A stretch of 64,000 nt of DNA from Wyeomyia smithii (GCF_029784165.1 NC_073696.1:152636372-152700371); one strand, 5' to 3'; shown: positions 31,789 through 42,907, counted from the first letter of the stretch. Program-made: numbers and translations. The notes: generated by a model not told the origin, from the letters alone.

Positions 31789-33390
31789 TTAATACGGTCT
31801 CCTCCTGTGTCGGTGGCTCCACAGCTTGTTCGTCACTCCTGATCGTCATCCTGTTCCTGCTCTGCTCATCCGGCTCCTCACCGTTCAATAGCGCCTGATA
31901 ATGCTCCTTCCACCTGGCTGCAACCGTCGGTTTATCAGTAAGCAGGTTGCCGTCCTTGTCATTACACATGACCGGCACAGGGAAATTCCTGCTTCTGACT
32001 CTGTTGACAGTTCTATAGAATCTCCGCACGTCGTTTCCAGCATAACTGGCGAGCACCTGCTCCTCGTACTCGCGCTTCTTCCGACGGTGGGTTCTATTTT
32101 CGACAGCTCTTGCCACCCTGTACCTCTCTCTGTTCTGACGCGTAGCCGCAGTGAGCATGCGGCTCCTGGCACGGTTCTTCTCATCTGTCGCTCTCTGGCG
32201 CTCAGCATCGAACCAGCGGTTAGGCTGTCTTCCACGCATCGTACCTACCACCTCTCTCGCAGTCGTTTCGATGGCGCCGTGAATACTGCTCCACAGCCCA
32301 TTTATGTCTTCCACTCCTTCCTCCTGCTGTTCTGCGATCCGTTGATCCAGCTCTCTGGCGTATTCTGCCGCCACGCCATCAGCTTTCAACCGCTGAATGT
32401 TGAAACGCGTCGTCCTCTCTGTGCGAGATTTCAGCACGTTCGACAACCGTGCACGGATCTTACAAACGACGAGATAATGGTCAGAGTCGATGTTTGGTCC
32501 CCGAAAATACCTAACATCAGTAACATCCGAAAAGTGCCGACCGTCAATCAGTACGTGATCGATCTGGGAGCAGGCTTCTCCATTTGGATGCCTCCAGGTG
32601 TTTTTCCGAATATTCAAACGTGGAAAATAGGAGCTACATATGGCCATTCCTCTGGCCGTGGCAAAGTTTATCAGCCTCAGGCCATTTTCACTGGTTGACG
32701 AGTGGAGGCTATGCCTTCCAATGACCGGACGAAAGAATTCCTTCCTCCCAACCTGTGCGTTTGCGTCTCCGATGACGACTTTTACGTCGTGTTTTGGGCA
32801 CTCGTCATAGATTCGCTCAAGCTTGTCATAGAACTCATCTTTGACTTCATCGGATTTGTCGTTTGTCGTAGGTGTAGGTGTTGATTAAATTGTAGTTGAA
32901 GAATTTGCCCTTAATCCTCAACACGCATATACGGTCGTCTACGGGCCTCCACCGGATGACTCTTGTTTTCTGATTTCCCAGCACTACGAAACCGGCGCCC
33001 CGTTCCGCTGCTTTGCCGCTACTGTAGTAGATTTGGTACTTGAAAGAAGTGCGTGCAATAGGGTCTACTGCACGGAATTCCCTTTCTCCGGAATTTGGCC
33101 ACCGAGCCTCCTGAATCGCTGCGATTTCGACGTTTTCGAGCAAGCAAGCCAGCCCGCGCCGGTTCATTGAGAGATCGGACGTTCCAAGTACCCAATTTCC
33201 AATCGTTTACCTTAATCTTTTTCCGTGTTCGTAGCCTAGGTCTTTGCCGATTGATCCGTTCCGTATTTCTAAATTCGTTGTTCGTGGTTGATGAAAGATT
33301 TCGGTATGCTACCTTACCAGGGTCGCGATACCTACATCCTGCTGATGGGGCTGCCATCTTAGGTGTAGCTGGCGGGATACAGCATTCCAT
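31789..33390 (-). pseudogene. RTE apurinic-type endonuclease and linker to RT
   Basis: Reading from 33390: 'LGTWNVRSLNEP' opens the endonuclease, followed in another frame by 'IAAIQEARWPNSGEREF' and 'RGAGFVVLGNQKTRVI'. A third frame (from 32647) has 'CSQIDHVLIDGRHFSDV' and 'GPNIDSDHYLVVCKIR', the catalytic Asp-His end of the APE fold. A basic Arg-rich linker then leads to the RT start, cut by the insertion at 31788. Frameshifts near 33100 and 32850 break the ORF. The enzyme nicks target DNA for target-primed reverse transcription. Confidence 0.8.
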
Positions 33391-33409
33391 AATTCAGCCG
33401 CCCGCTCCG

Positions 33410-34715
33410 GGTCAGACGCTGTTGTACGCCGCCCCTATGGGGATACAGCCGCGTACGACCCCTTTCCCAGTCAGCATACGACCATAGTTTCCACAGGGGT
33501 TGGTAACCCGATCCGTTAGCCGTTAGCCAACACTTTGGTGTTGGTGGTCAACCTGTCGCTTGCTTTGCAACTCTAGTACTATTTGAGAGGCGGCTGCACA
33601 AACCGCCCTCCAGATGTTCGAGTCTTCACACATCCTCTGAACTAGGTTGTCCGGAGTAGTGTCTGGCCCGCTCATAACCATCATGTTGCTCCGTGCACGC
33701 GCAAAACGAGGACATACGAAAAAGACATGCTCAGCAGTCTCTTCCGCATCCAGGCACTCGGGGCACATGGGGGACTCCGCATGCCCGAACCTGTGTAGGT
33801 ACTGCCTGAAGCAACCATGACCCGACAGAATCTGTATCAGGTGGAAGTTAACCTCTCAATGGCGTCTCCCAGCCCACCCGGATACCACCGGAATAAGTCG
33901 GTGCGTCCATCATCATGCCGGACAGGACACAGATTGCGTCGTATGACACTGTACGGAACGCACTCGCAACCCTCAGGCATTTGAGGCTGTAGGTATTTTC
34001 GAGTTTGCCACGATAACTGTTAGTACCTAGCGCTTTGGACCACACTGGCCCACCATACCTAAGTATGGACGAAACCACGCTGGCAAGAAGTTTACGCTTG
34101 CTGCCATATACCGCTGAGCTATTGGACATCATTCGAGATAGTCCTGCAGCGGCCGTTGAAGCCCTCTTACAGACATAGTCGACGTGACTCTTAAATGTTA
34201 GCTTATCGTCAACCATAACCCCCAAGAGTTTACGCTTGCTGCCATTCACTGCTGAGCTATTCGACATCATTCGAGATACTGCTGCAATAGCAGTTGAAGC
34301 CCTCTTGCAAGCATAGTTGACGTGGCTCTTATATGTGAGCTTATCGTCAACCATAACCCTCAAGAGCTTCAAAGATCGCTTTGAGGTGATGGTGCAGTCT
34401 CCGACTCTGACCACCGCCTGTTGCTCTGTTTTGCGATTTTCCACAACCGTGACCTCCGTCTTATAATGCGCTAACTCCAGTTTCCTGGAGTGCATCCAGT
34501 CTTCGACCTTGCGTATACAGTGCGCGGCCGTCAACTCGACCTCCTCGATCGACTCGCCGTAGGCCTCTAGCGTTATATCGTCTGCAAAGCCGACGATCAC
34601 AACTCCTACAGGGAACTTGAGTTTCAACACCCCATCATACATGACCTTGCGGAACTCCTGCGGTAATTGGGACGCACTTCTGACCCTCCTCCGTGTTGTA
34701 AACAAGTACTCCGAT
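33410..34715 (-). pseudogene. R1-type non-LTR element fragment (RT to 3' end)
   Basis: From about 34715: 'EGQKCVPITAGVPQG' (RT block), a small deletion, then the frame from about 34640 with 'VVIVGFADDITLEAYG', the catalytic FADD motif. After an in-frame duplicated segment the frame goes to 33848, and a shifted frame carries the C-terminal 'ILSGHGCFRQYLHRFGHAES' and 'MCPECLDAEETAEHVFFVCP', the CCHC-type tail characteristic of R1-clade elements. The endonuclease and ORF1 are missing. The element probably ends near 33410, where the RTE begins. Confidence 0.75.
34091..34366 (-). repeat. In-frame duplication of 46 codons in the R1 reverse transcriptase
   Basis: Two consecutive 138-bp units (34229-34366 and 34091-34228) encode similar segments: 'LLRVMVDDKLTYKSHVNYAC' and 'LLGVMVDDKLTFKSHVDYVC', both ending in GSKRK. 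The duplication keeps the frame. Several nucleotide differences show it is not an assembly artefact of identical reads. Confidence 0.85.
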
Positions 34716-34768
34716 CTGGAAGTAGATCACAATAGATCGGACGAGAAGCATTTACGATTCACTATGGT

Positions 34769-35280
34769 TCAAATTTCAAAGATGTTTATCAGTTGTGCAA
34801 GTTCTTTGTCGACAGATTGATCCTGAGCTAATACTGCTAAATCCACAGCTGATACAGACTCGAAACGCGAGAGTGCATCAGCCACAATGTTTTCCATTCC
34901 ACTAATATGACGAATGTCCGTGCTGAACTGCGATATATACTGTAAATACCTTTCTTCGTGTGGCAGTCTGCCAAGGGAATTAGTACTCAAAGCGTGCGTT
35001 AACGGTTTATGGTCAGTGGAAATGGTAAACTTGCGACCTTCTAAAATATATAAATCTAATATAATAGGTCGCAAGTTTACCATTTCCACTGACCACAAAC
35101 CGTTAACGCACGCTTTGAGTACTAACTCCCCTAGCAGACTGCCACACGAAGAAAGGTATTTACAGTATATATCGCAGTTCAGCACGGATATTCGTCATAT
35201 TATAAAATATAAAATCATATAAAATATCTTACCGCCATATTCATGGCGTTCGCCATCTTCAAGGAGTTCGTGACCAAAGG
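34769..35280 (-). pseudogene. Gypsy RNase H C-terminal part with inverted duplicate
   Basis: The minus frame 34769-35038 reads 'GRKFTISTDHKPLTHALST', 'HEERYLQYISQFSTDIRHI' and 'ENIVADALSRFESV', the RNase H end of gypsy pol. The same coding block recurs on the plus strand at 35067-35201 as an inverted copy. The preceding segment ('GFYSEKLSESQKKYSTFG') is encoded at 35235-35336. Confidence 0.8.
34904..35201. repeat. 135-bp inverted duplication (hairpin) of gypsy RNase H
   Basis: 34904-35038 and 35067-35201 are reverse complements with only a handful of differences, separated by 28 bp of AT-rich sequence. Both retain the reading frame of the RNase H in their respective orientations. Confidence 0.85.
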
Positions 35281-35336
35281 TTGAGTACTTTTTTTGGGAC
35301 TCTGACAGTTTCTCTGAATAAAAACCGAGTTGCCAC

Positions 35337-36388
35337 TAGGGTTTGCAATATTCCCGGTAATAAGTTTCCCGGGAAACGGGAGTGTAAAATCTCATTTCCC
35401 GGGAATTCCCGGGAATGGAAAAAAATCTTATCTAAAATGAGATTTCAAATAATGTTCATAATAAAAGGTATCAAACAATCGTTTACAAGTTCACATAAGA
35501 AATTCACGATCGATTTTTGTTGCAAATATTTGCAGAAGAGTAGGTTTCGGGGTTTTTATGTCGTCAAACAATCGCTTCAGATCCACTGACAATTTTCCGT
35601 TAAACCCAAATAATGTAATATCCTTCTGTAAAATTTTGATTAAGTCCGCTGAATCACCGCTGGTGTTTGATTTCTATAATACTTTTAAATCACAGATTCC
35701 ATCTCTTGCTTTTCATTAGAAATTGGAGTTTCCAATACTTTCAATTTGTTGAAGAGTAAGCTGAGTGTTTAGCAGGCTTTAAACAAGGTAAATATTTGCT
35801 ATATTTGGGACTGCATTTTTTGAGCAAAATATTTCTTCGGGCTGTTATGCATATGCTGTAGTATTACACTTTAATCAATATTTGCTCAAAACTCTGTTTG
35901 CTTAAACAATAGCAAAGCCTATTAGTTCATATTTTATTAAATATATTTGCTATACCATCACACGATGCGATTTATTTTCATAAAATAATCGGTGTAACAA
36001 TATAGTTTTAATTGGCATAAAAACATTTCAAACCTTTGGATTTCTTTGCCTAATTTTTCGTTGACTGAATAAGACTGCAAATGTTTTTGACAAATAATAG
36101 AAGCAAATAATTTTATATTACACGGCCAGCGAATATTGACAAGCAAATATTACTCCCTATGATGCCCACTTTAACGGTGCTTTACACTATGACGACTTAA
36201 GCTTCGTGTTTTTATAGTATATTCAATGTTATTGCACAATTGTATGAAAAACTATATTAAATCTTGCGAAATTTTTCGAGAAACTCGGGAATCCCGGGAT
36301 CCCGGAAATCAATATTTCTGTTCCCGGGATCTGGGAATCCCGGGAAAAGGTAATTCCCGGGAAATCGTTCCCGGGATTGCAAACCCTA
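35337..36388. mobile_element. Non-autonomous hAT-type element
   Basis: Termini 'tagggtttgcaat' and 'attgcaaacccta' are perfect inverted repeats. They are flanked by 8-bp 'gttgccac' (35329-35336) and 'gatgccac' (36389-36396), a hAT-length target duplication with one mismatch. Subterminal regions on both sides are dense in 'cccggga' motifs. The interior is AT-rich and lacks a transposase. It interrupts the gypsy RNase H, whose halves join across the element. Confidence 0.8.
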
Positions 36389-36620
36389 GATGCCACATGT
36401 TTCCTGAAAATTGCTGAAGAACAGCACCGACTGCTGTACTGGATGCGTCAATTATCAACGCTAGTGTCTTCGATGATCCAGGGGAATATAATAAGGCAGA
36501 TGTAGCCAGTGAATTGTTACAGGAGTTAACGCTGACACGGGCTCGTCGTCCCACTGTATTTTCCTAGTGTCACTTTTTCTGTTGCGGAGTTGTAGTTGGG
36601 TTCAACTTGCGGAGTTGTAA
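36389..36620 (-). pseudogene. Gypsy RT-RNase H junction
   Basis: Minus-strand frame 'LALIIDASSTAVGAVLQQ' is the start of gypsy RNase H (first catalytic Asp), cut by the hAT element at 36388. The upstream neighbour is the SINE insertion. Confidence 0.75.
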
Positions 36621-36638
36621 TTGGGTATCCACAGCCTT

Positions 36639-36995
36639 ATGAGCGGGGGCCTAGTGTGGTTGGTAACGTCTCCGCCAACCACGCTCGACGCCTGGGTTCG
36701 AATCCCACCGCCGACATAAATGTCGATGGTTGTGAGGTGGCGTGAACCACTCACAACCAACCAAACTGGTCTAGATTCAATCCTAGCCGACACCGGGAGA
36801 TTTTCTGAGGCGAAAAATCTCTGGGATCACGCCTTCCATCGCATGAGGAAGTAAAGCCGTTGGCGCCGGTCCGTTAATAAACGGGTCGTGAGTTAGGGTC
36901 TTGGGTGTGGAGTCGCCTCCCTGGGCGTCGGTGATTGGCCACAACAGTGACGGAACAAGACCGACGGAAAATAAGCGAGAATAAAAAATAAAAAA
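36639..36995 (+). mobile_element. tRNA-derived SINE
   Basis: The head has RNA polymerase III signals: an A box within 'tagtgtggttggtaacg' and a B box 'gggttcgaatccc' (36694-36706). The tail is A-rich. Flanking 'atccacagcctt' occurs at 36627-36638 and 36996-37007, a 12-bp target duplication. It lies in the gypsy RT. It may be a Feilai-like Aedes SINE, but I did not verify the family. Confidence 0.8.
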
Positions 36996-38080
36996 ATCCA
37001 CAGCCTTCTGAATAAATCGCTTGTACACGTTAATTAGAGTTAGAAACTGACGAAGCTCTTTAACTTGTGACGGCAAGGCATATTCACTTATGGTGACGGA
37101 AGAGGTCGAATTCCGTCCTGGTTCTTTGAATATCCAAGAAACTCAACCTGGGGTTGAGCAAATTCGGTTTTGGCAACGTTAATGACTAATCCGTTCTGCT
37201 GTAGACGTTCAAGTACAATGCGCACATGTTTGGCTTGCATTACACAAGCCGAACGGCATTCGTGTAAACTCAAATAAACCGAAGGGAGTTATAACAGCGC
37301 TTTTGGGGATATCGGCTTCCTAAACCGCTCTTTCAAGTTCAATGGTTGTAAAAATATTCTTACCGCAAAGTAAGTTCAGCAAATCGTGTACATGCGGTAC
37401 TGGATCACGGTCAGGTTTGATAACGCTATTAAGTTGTCGACAAATCTCCAGTGACCGTCTTTTCTTGGCACGCAATGAAGTGGGCTTGCCCAACTGCTAC
37501 TGGACGGTCGACAGATGCCCAATTCTGCCATCAATGCAAATTCCTCCTTTGCTGCTTTCAGTTTGTCAGGATGCATCCGTAGTACCTTTGAAGCAGCTGG
37601 AGAACCGCTGGATATAATGTGGTGAGTGACGTCATACCGAATTTCTGCACGAAATGTCGTCGGCAACGTGACTTGCCGATATTCTGACAGAAGATCGCGA
37701 AAAGAATGTTCGGAACCAATAGTAGTGATGCTGTGAATATCTACAGTCATCATACGGCCTGTTGAACGCAGGGAGGTTTTTTCATCGATCAGTATGCGGT
37801 TTTCAAGGTCGACAAGCAACCCAAAGTGCACCAAGAAATCAGCTCCAATTATTGCGTGATTAACATCAGCAACAAGAAAGTTCCACGTAAATTTTCTCCT
37901 GAGACGTAAATTGATCGTAACAAATTTTGTTGAGTACACTTTAATTTGTGTGCCGTTAGCTGCGCGTAGCATGAATGAAATTGCACTACCTAATTTTTCC
38001 TTTATGGTAGCTGGTAATATCGACACGTCAGATCTGGTGCCAATCAAAAATCGATATCCGCATGAGTTATCGTATAGCAT
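36996..38080 (-). pseudogene. Gypsy protease and reverse transcriptase
   Basis: From 38080: the protease active site reads 'FLIGTRSDVSILPATI', where the usual catalytic D-T-G is G-T-R, so the site is lost. The flap-side 'HAIIGADFLVHFGLLVD' follows. RT begins 'PDKLKAAKEEFALMAELGIC' and 'SSWASPLHCVPRKDGHW', then shifts frame; later blocks are 'VAKTEFAQPQVEFLGY' (37180) and 'LTLINVYKRFIQKAVD' (37050). The catalytic Y-x-DD block is not visible between 37376 and 37273, indicating a deletion. Confidence 0.78.
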
Positions 38081-38202
38081 AAAACGGTGACTTGAGAACG
38101 TTCTGCCTATCTCAGTCGATTCAGGTAGGCAGGAATTTAGTTTTTTGAACGAAACAGGCAGGGTTTCTTGCAGCGCAAGGCTTTAGTACAATACTTTTGG
38201 TA

Positions 38203-38832
38203 CTAGCACAAATCGTTAGTGCCCAGACGTATTTTGGCGCTAAGAACTTCAATTTGCTCTTTCAAGTATTCGGTCTGATCGACTTCAGCCGATGAAGACG
38301 GTGTTGAAACAGATGCGGTTTGCGGTTGTTCTATCATTTTATCGGCCATTTTAGCTAGTTTAGCCTGCGTCCTATCACTGATGGTTAAAACAGGACGAAT
38401 GTTGCTCGACATCCTTTGCAGGAAAAGCATTTTTGGCAAATTTTCGTTCAGGCCAGCAGCAACCTCTTGCATTTTTGCCAACAAATGTGTTGGGCACCTG
38501 TCGCCAAGATCCGAAGCTTCTAGAAGCTCGTCAAGTCGTGCGCTCAATGATAATGCGGATCGTGCTATTAGACGTTCTTTTAGCGCTTGGTTATTTTGCT
38601 GAGCAGGTGGGTTTGATACCAAATCGGAAAAATGGCATATCACTGTTTGATCCACTTTTGCTACAATATGGTAGAACTTGGTGTAATCCTTTGTCACGAT
38701 TGCCAAAATGAATTGTGCTTCTGCCTGCGCAAACCACATTTCCGGGTCTGTCTTCCAAAACTCAGGCAGTTCGACACACACAGCAGCAGCGTTTCGCACG
38801 GTTTCCTCATTCCCCATTTTGTTTTTCAGCAC
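38203..38832 (-). CDS. Gypsy gag
   Basis: A 209-residue frame with the gag helical region: 'VELPEFWKTDPEMWFAQAEA', 'FILAIVTKDYTKFYHIVAKV' and 'LSARLDELLEASDLGDRCP'. The start at 38832 is plausible, about 70 bp inside the putative primer-binding site. It stops before any zinc knuckle, so the C-terminal part is lost or shifted. The function would be capsid formation. Confidence 0.75.
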   Translation of the reverse strand: MLKNKMGNEETVRNAAAVCVELPEFWKTDPEMWFAQAEAQFILAIVTKDYTKFYHIVAKVDQTVICHFSDLVSNPPAQQNNQALKERLIARSALSLSARLDELLEASDLGDRCPTHLLAKMQEVAAGLNENLPKMLFLQRMSSNIRPVLTISDRTQAKLAKMADKMIEQPQTASVSTPSSSAEVDQTEYLKEQIEVLSAKIRLGTNDLC

Positions 38833-38900
38833 TCGACTGGAAATGTCCTAAAAAGTCAATTAAACCTTTCACGCACTGTGAGATTTCGATCCGTATTCGC

Positions 38901-38914
38901 GGCGCGGGTCACCA
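38901..38914 (-). promoter_or_regulatory. Putative gypsy primer-binding site
   Basis: The minus strand reads 'tggtgacccgcgcc' after 'cccccaca', the arrangement seen at gypsy LTR ends. The LTR itself is cut by Helitron-like sequence at 38933. Confidence 0.4.
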
Positions 38915-38932
38915 ATGTGGGGGACGAAAAAA

Positions 38933-39340
38933 TCTATACATATAAAAATGCAGTCCAGTCTGTCTGTCTGATCCATATAGGCTCTGAAACTACTGCACCG
39001 ATCGGCGTGAAATTTTGTGTATAGGGGTTTTAGGGGTCGGGGAAGGCCACTAAGATAGTTCAAGATCCCTTCGTCTTCTGGAAGGGAGGGGTTCCATTCA
39101 AATGAAACAATGCACATGTCGAGAACCAATCAAGCAATTACAACCAAATTTGGCATGTGAATGTTTTAGGGGTAACAAATCTTTTGGAAGGGAGGGGTTT
39201 CCTACAAAAAAAACTCAAATTCCTGCACATCTCGAGATAATCAAATAAATGGAACCAAATTTGATATGTTGAGGTTTTTCAGAACAAGAAAAAATTTTCA
39301 ATTTGCATGAGGAAAAGCCTCGGGGTGGGCCAATGCTTAA
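38933..39340 (+). mobile_element. Helitron-like 5' end and interior
   Basis: 'tctatacatataaaaatgca' followed by 'gtctgtctgtctg' is a common form of insect Helitron 5' terminus (TC start after A). The following interior has repeats such as 'ggaaggggaggg'-like and 'aaccaaatttggcatgt'. No 3' end is seen nearby. Confidence 0.45.
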
Positions 39341-40890
39341 TAAGGCAGATTTTGCGGTAAATTCCAAGATGAGCTCGGTGCTCAACGCAATGATTGGGGT
39401 AGTGGTCGGAACGGAATGAGCCTGATGGGGTTTATTGGAGAAATATGTATATTTTCATTGAATTCAATATTAATTCAGTTGAAGATACATGTTGTAGTGC
39501 TGATTAAGATTTGAAGGAAGGGTAAACTAAACTACCCGAAACCGTTGAAACGAGCCTGTCAGACGTTATTAATTTAAACACAGTTCAGCAGTTTTTTTTT
39601 TTAAAAGATCCGCAAGCGAAAACAATTTTGTTTGATTAAATACGGTAATTATTGAATTCGATGGCATTCGCTGGAGACCGGAGTCGCAAGACGCTGATGG
39701 TCAGTGACAGGCCAATCTGTGATAGATTGTGTGCTGGAAATAGAGGAGGAGTTGGTTCTTGGGACCAATGATGATAAAATATGACCCAGAATGTTTGATG
39801 CTTTTTTGTGTAGGAAATATTTACCTAGCAAACGTAGTGGTAATTTTAAATCATTTGAATTTAACTCCCTACGAAAATTTAGTTCAATCAATTCAACTAA
39901 ATGATGTAACAGGTAGGTTTAACGTACGTTATATTGGGCCGTAAATATATATATTGAATAGTAGACTCTAGTTTAATTGTACTAAAATAATATAAAAATA
40001 AATTCTTAAAGTCACCTATTTGTACATACAATTTTGTATCAAAATAATTGTGGACAGGACATTCCGCACTGTGATACGTGAGTTCCAGAGAGAAAAGCTC
40101 TTTAACCGGCTAAAAGAATTGGCAAAGGCCGGAGATTAGTTCTACTTCGTACCCACAAAATACTGGGAAAGCAGGAAGGCGAGATCTGAGAGAACCCGTA
40201 AGAGCAAGATGCATTCTTCTTCAGAACGATTGTAGGTAACTAATTTCTCAAAATCGTTCGGGTGAAGTATTTCCGGTATACCAAAGACTTCGGTAAACTA
40301 TATATCTGAGGACTCGAGGTTTTCTCGTCCATTTGTCCGTGAACTCTATACAGTATAGGAAGTGTGGCCTTGCCTTTATCCGCGGTTTTCGAAGTAGGGA
40401 TAGTTGAATAAAGTTAAATTTCCAGAGTGCTAATCGTCGTAAATCTTTTCAGTGATATCAAACCAGTGACAAAATAGAAACCTTTTTCGCAAGCTAGGCT
40501 AGTTACTTAAGTGTCAAACAAAAAGAAAAAGGTAATATAATCTGTGCGTAAGGAAGTGCGTGTCCTAATTCGAATCGAACAGCCGTTCGACGGCTTTTTA
40601 TCTCTAGTTTAGCCAATCGACCGTCGCCGCATTTTACCGTTGGGTTTACGGTGTGCAAATTAGCGCCCAACCGTCGACTGGGCTAGAGAGTCGCGCCGTC
40701 ACCATTGCGCCCGCATCAGACGATCAACGGGATCACGCCAATTCGCCAGGATCGAGTCCGCCTTGCTAGGTGGCTTAGGGTAGCATCAGCAGCAGAGAAC
40801 ACACATCGAAGAAAGACCTCATCGCTTTGCTTGCTGCTCATCGTTCGTGCTATCATCACGCGCTGTAAGGCACAGCCAGAGGTATTTCAA
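39341..40890. other. Unassigned region
   Basis: No domain recognised. 40560-40800 is GC-rich and contains 'gcgcccaaccgtcgactggg', which looks vaguely like a primer-binding region or a retroelement 5' UTR. Short frames are not supported. Confidence 0.35.
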
Positions 40891-40899
40891 CCAGCAGTG

Positions 40900-41239
40900 T
40901 TCGATACACGGAGAACGAAACGAGGTTTTTGTTGCGGACTGATTAGTGCAGCTCAACTGCAAACAAATTTATTCAAGCTTAAGGATCAATTTAAATGTTT
41001 CTAATTCACTTACAAATAACAAGTTTCTTCTATCACTTCCTCGTGTATGCACTTTCCTTTTTACTGTCTGCCTTTCCCTATACTAAATTTAGTGTAATGA
41101 ATTTCCATAAACTTATTTATTTAATTTAGTTACTCACGAGTGTTGCTCTGAACGATTATAATTTTAAATATTGCCTGATATTAAACTAGTAGGTCGCAAA
41201 CTTGCTCACAAATCAACTCTCACGGGTGCGGGTTACAAC
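40900..41239 (-). repeat. Likely 3' LTR of the second BEL element
   Basis: Starts TGTAACCCGC on the minus strand 13 bp after the integrase stop and contains 'gaataaatttg' near 40970. The end is not defined because no second LTR is present. Confidence 0.4.
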
Positions 41240-41252
41240 TGCTCTAATTCAA

Positions 41253-42894
41253 CTAGTCATCATATCTGACGGTTCTGTCTTGATGGTTGGGAGGCAAACG
41301 AGAGTGTAAAGCTGTCGGCGCAGAGACTGGCGATTTTGCTTTATTCGCCAACGGAGTTCTTAAGGCTGCATGAGTTGCAACATTCTTCCCCCGGTGCATC
41401 TTGCGGCCCGTCAGGAGTGCACTCTCTTTCACATCTAATAAAGCCAGTTTCGTCATTGGGCGTCGTAGTTCACCTTTGGAGGTGCGCACAACTGCCTGTC
41501 GAATGTTACCTTCGCTGTCTTTTATCACCTGAACTATTCGGCCTCGTATCCACTCATTGCGTTTTGCCTCATCGGCAATCAAGACTAAGTCCCCTTCTTC
41601 GGCTGGACGGGTTTCGTCGAACCACTTTGTTTGTCTTCGGATTACTGGCAAATACTCTACCAGCCAACGGTTCCAAAACGTGGTAAGTTGGTTTTGAATT
41701 TGCTCCCACATGTCCATTAGGAGCTTTGGCTTAGATATCCCGGTAATTGATACTGGTAATTGATACTGGTTTTTTCCCGAGCACCCGAGTAAGAAGTGAT
41801 TTGGCGTGAGAGCTTCGGACTCTTCAGAATCTAACGGTAGGTAGGTCAGAGGCCGTGAATTCACCAAGCTCTCACGACTAAAGTCTGTAACCCCTCATCA
41901 TTCAAATTCCCATCCGAATACGCTTCTTTCATTGCTGTTTAACCGAACGAACCAAGCGCTCCCACACGCCGCCCATGTGCGGGGCTGCCGGTGGAATGAA
42001 AGTCCACTAAGTTGCCGCATTCGTGAAAGTTTCTGACAATCCTGCGTTTATCTGTTCGCGGAGCAGACGTTCTGCGCCTTGAAAGCTTGTCCCATTTTTT
42101 TTTTCTTCACAAATTATTTATTTGACACGGCACGAATACAATTCAATGTTTAACGGCGCCAATTATATCGGATGACTTAAAATCTATAAGCAAATTTTTT
42201 ATCCTCGCTGCCGACTACGAGCTGAAGTTTGTCCCATTGTCGCTTAAGAATTCAACTGGCGATCCGCGGCGACTAACGAATCTCACACACACCTCACACA
42301 CGCAATGCAGGAGGCTGTGGACAGGTCATATGCGATTTCCAAATGCACTGCACGCACGGTGAGGCAGGTAAAGAGGGCAATCCATCGTTAGACGCTTGAT
42401 CGTTTAACTTTCACCGAGAGTGGGCCGAAATAGTCTATTCCGACGTAGCTGAACGGGCGTATATGGTGAGCCAACCGCGCTGTCGGTAGCGGAGCCATTA
42501 TCAGCATCAGTGGTTTGTTTTTACGAATTTTGCAATGTTGGCACATCCTAGATACGGTTTTCACTAACACGCGGAGTCGCGGAATCATGTACATTTGTCG
42601 CATTTCATTTACGACTGTTTCGGAGTTAGCATGGCGATGAATGCGATGATAGTAGTCGACTAGTAAGATTGTTACTGAGTGATCTTTTGGTAGCAGGATG
42701 GGGTACTTCATGTCGAACGGCAAATTTTTTGCCTTCCTCGCTCGGCTGCTTTGTCGTATCATGCCGTGCTCATCCATAACAGGCATGAACTGGTAGAGGC
42801 TACTGTCTTTGTGAATCGGTGTGCGTTGGTTTGGCGATGCAGATTCGTTTTGCTTTAAAAGCATTACTTCCTCCGTATATGCTTCATGCTGCAC
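41253..42894 (-). pseudogene. BEL integrase, split by an I-element tail
   Basis: From 42894: the H2C2 region ('HRHANSETVVNEMRQMYMIP', 'CQHCKIRKNKPL') and 'YVGIDYFGPLSVKVK', which holds the first catalytic Asp. After a frame break the read 'VSRRGSPVEFLSDNGT' shows the second Asp. There a 132-bp retroelement tail is inserted. Beyond it are 'PHMGGVWERLVRSVK' with the Glu and the C-terminal frame 41867-41253 ('MVNSRPLTYLPLDS', 'WFDETRPAEEGDLVLIAD'). All three acidic residues exist but the ORF is in pieces. Confidence 0.8.
42097..42228 (-). mobile_element. 5'-truncated tail of the I-type element
   Basis: T-run then 'ttatttgacacggcac' and 'cgctgccgactacgagctga' match the 3' end of the element at 21312-21470. 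The 10-bp 'ttgtcccatt' flanks it at 42087-42096 and 42229-42238. So the same family retrotransposed twice in this window, both times in BEL elements. Confidence 0.85.
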
Positions 42895-42907
42895 TAGCTT
42901 GAATATC

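Larger units (their letters stand above)
30270..33400 (-). mobile_element. RTE-type non-LTR retrotransposon, interrupted
   Basis: Endonuclease and the first RT blocks are encoded on the minus strand from about 33390 to 31789 and again from 30534 to 30270. The two parts are separated by a 1254-bp inverted-repeat element, and the RT stops abruptly at the BEL 3' LTR, so the element is 3' truncated or was cut by the BEL insertion. Confidence 0.78.
34720..38925 (-). mobile_element. Second Ty3/gypsy element, minus strand, multiply interrupted
   Basis: Gag (38832-38203), protease and RT start (38080-37376), further RT (37273-36998) and RNase H (36600 to 34769) run in order on the minus strand. It is broken by a tRNA-derived SINE (36639-36995), a hAT-type element (35337-36388) and an inverted duplication (34904-35201). 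A primer-binding-site-like sequence lies at 38901-38914. Integrase and LTRs are not recognised. Confidence 0.8.

Noticed and set aside
31901..32698. 265-residue plus frame
   Set aside because: Antisense to the RTE endonuclease, whose motifs are clear on the minus strand.
36640..36720. tRNA gene
   Set aside because: A and B boxes are present but the molecule continues into a non-tRNA body with an A-rich tail and target duplications, so it is a SINE.
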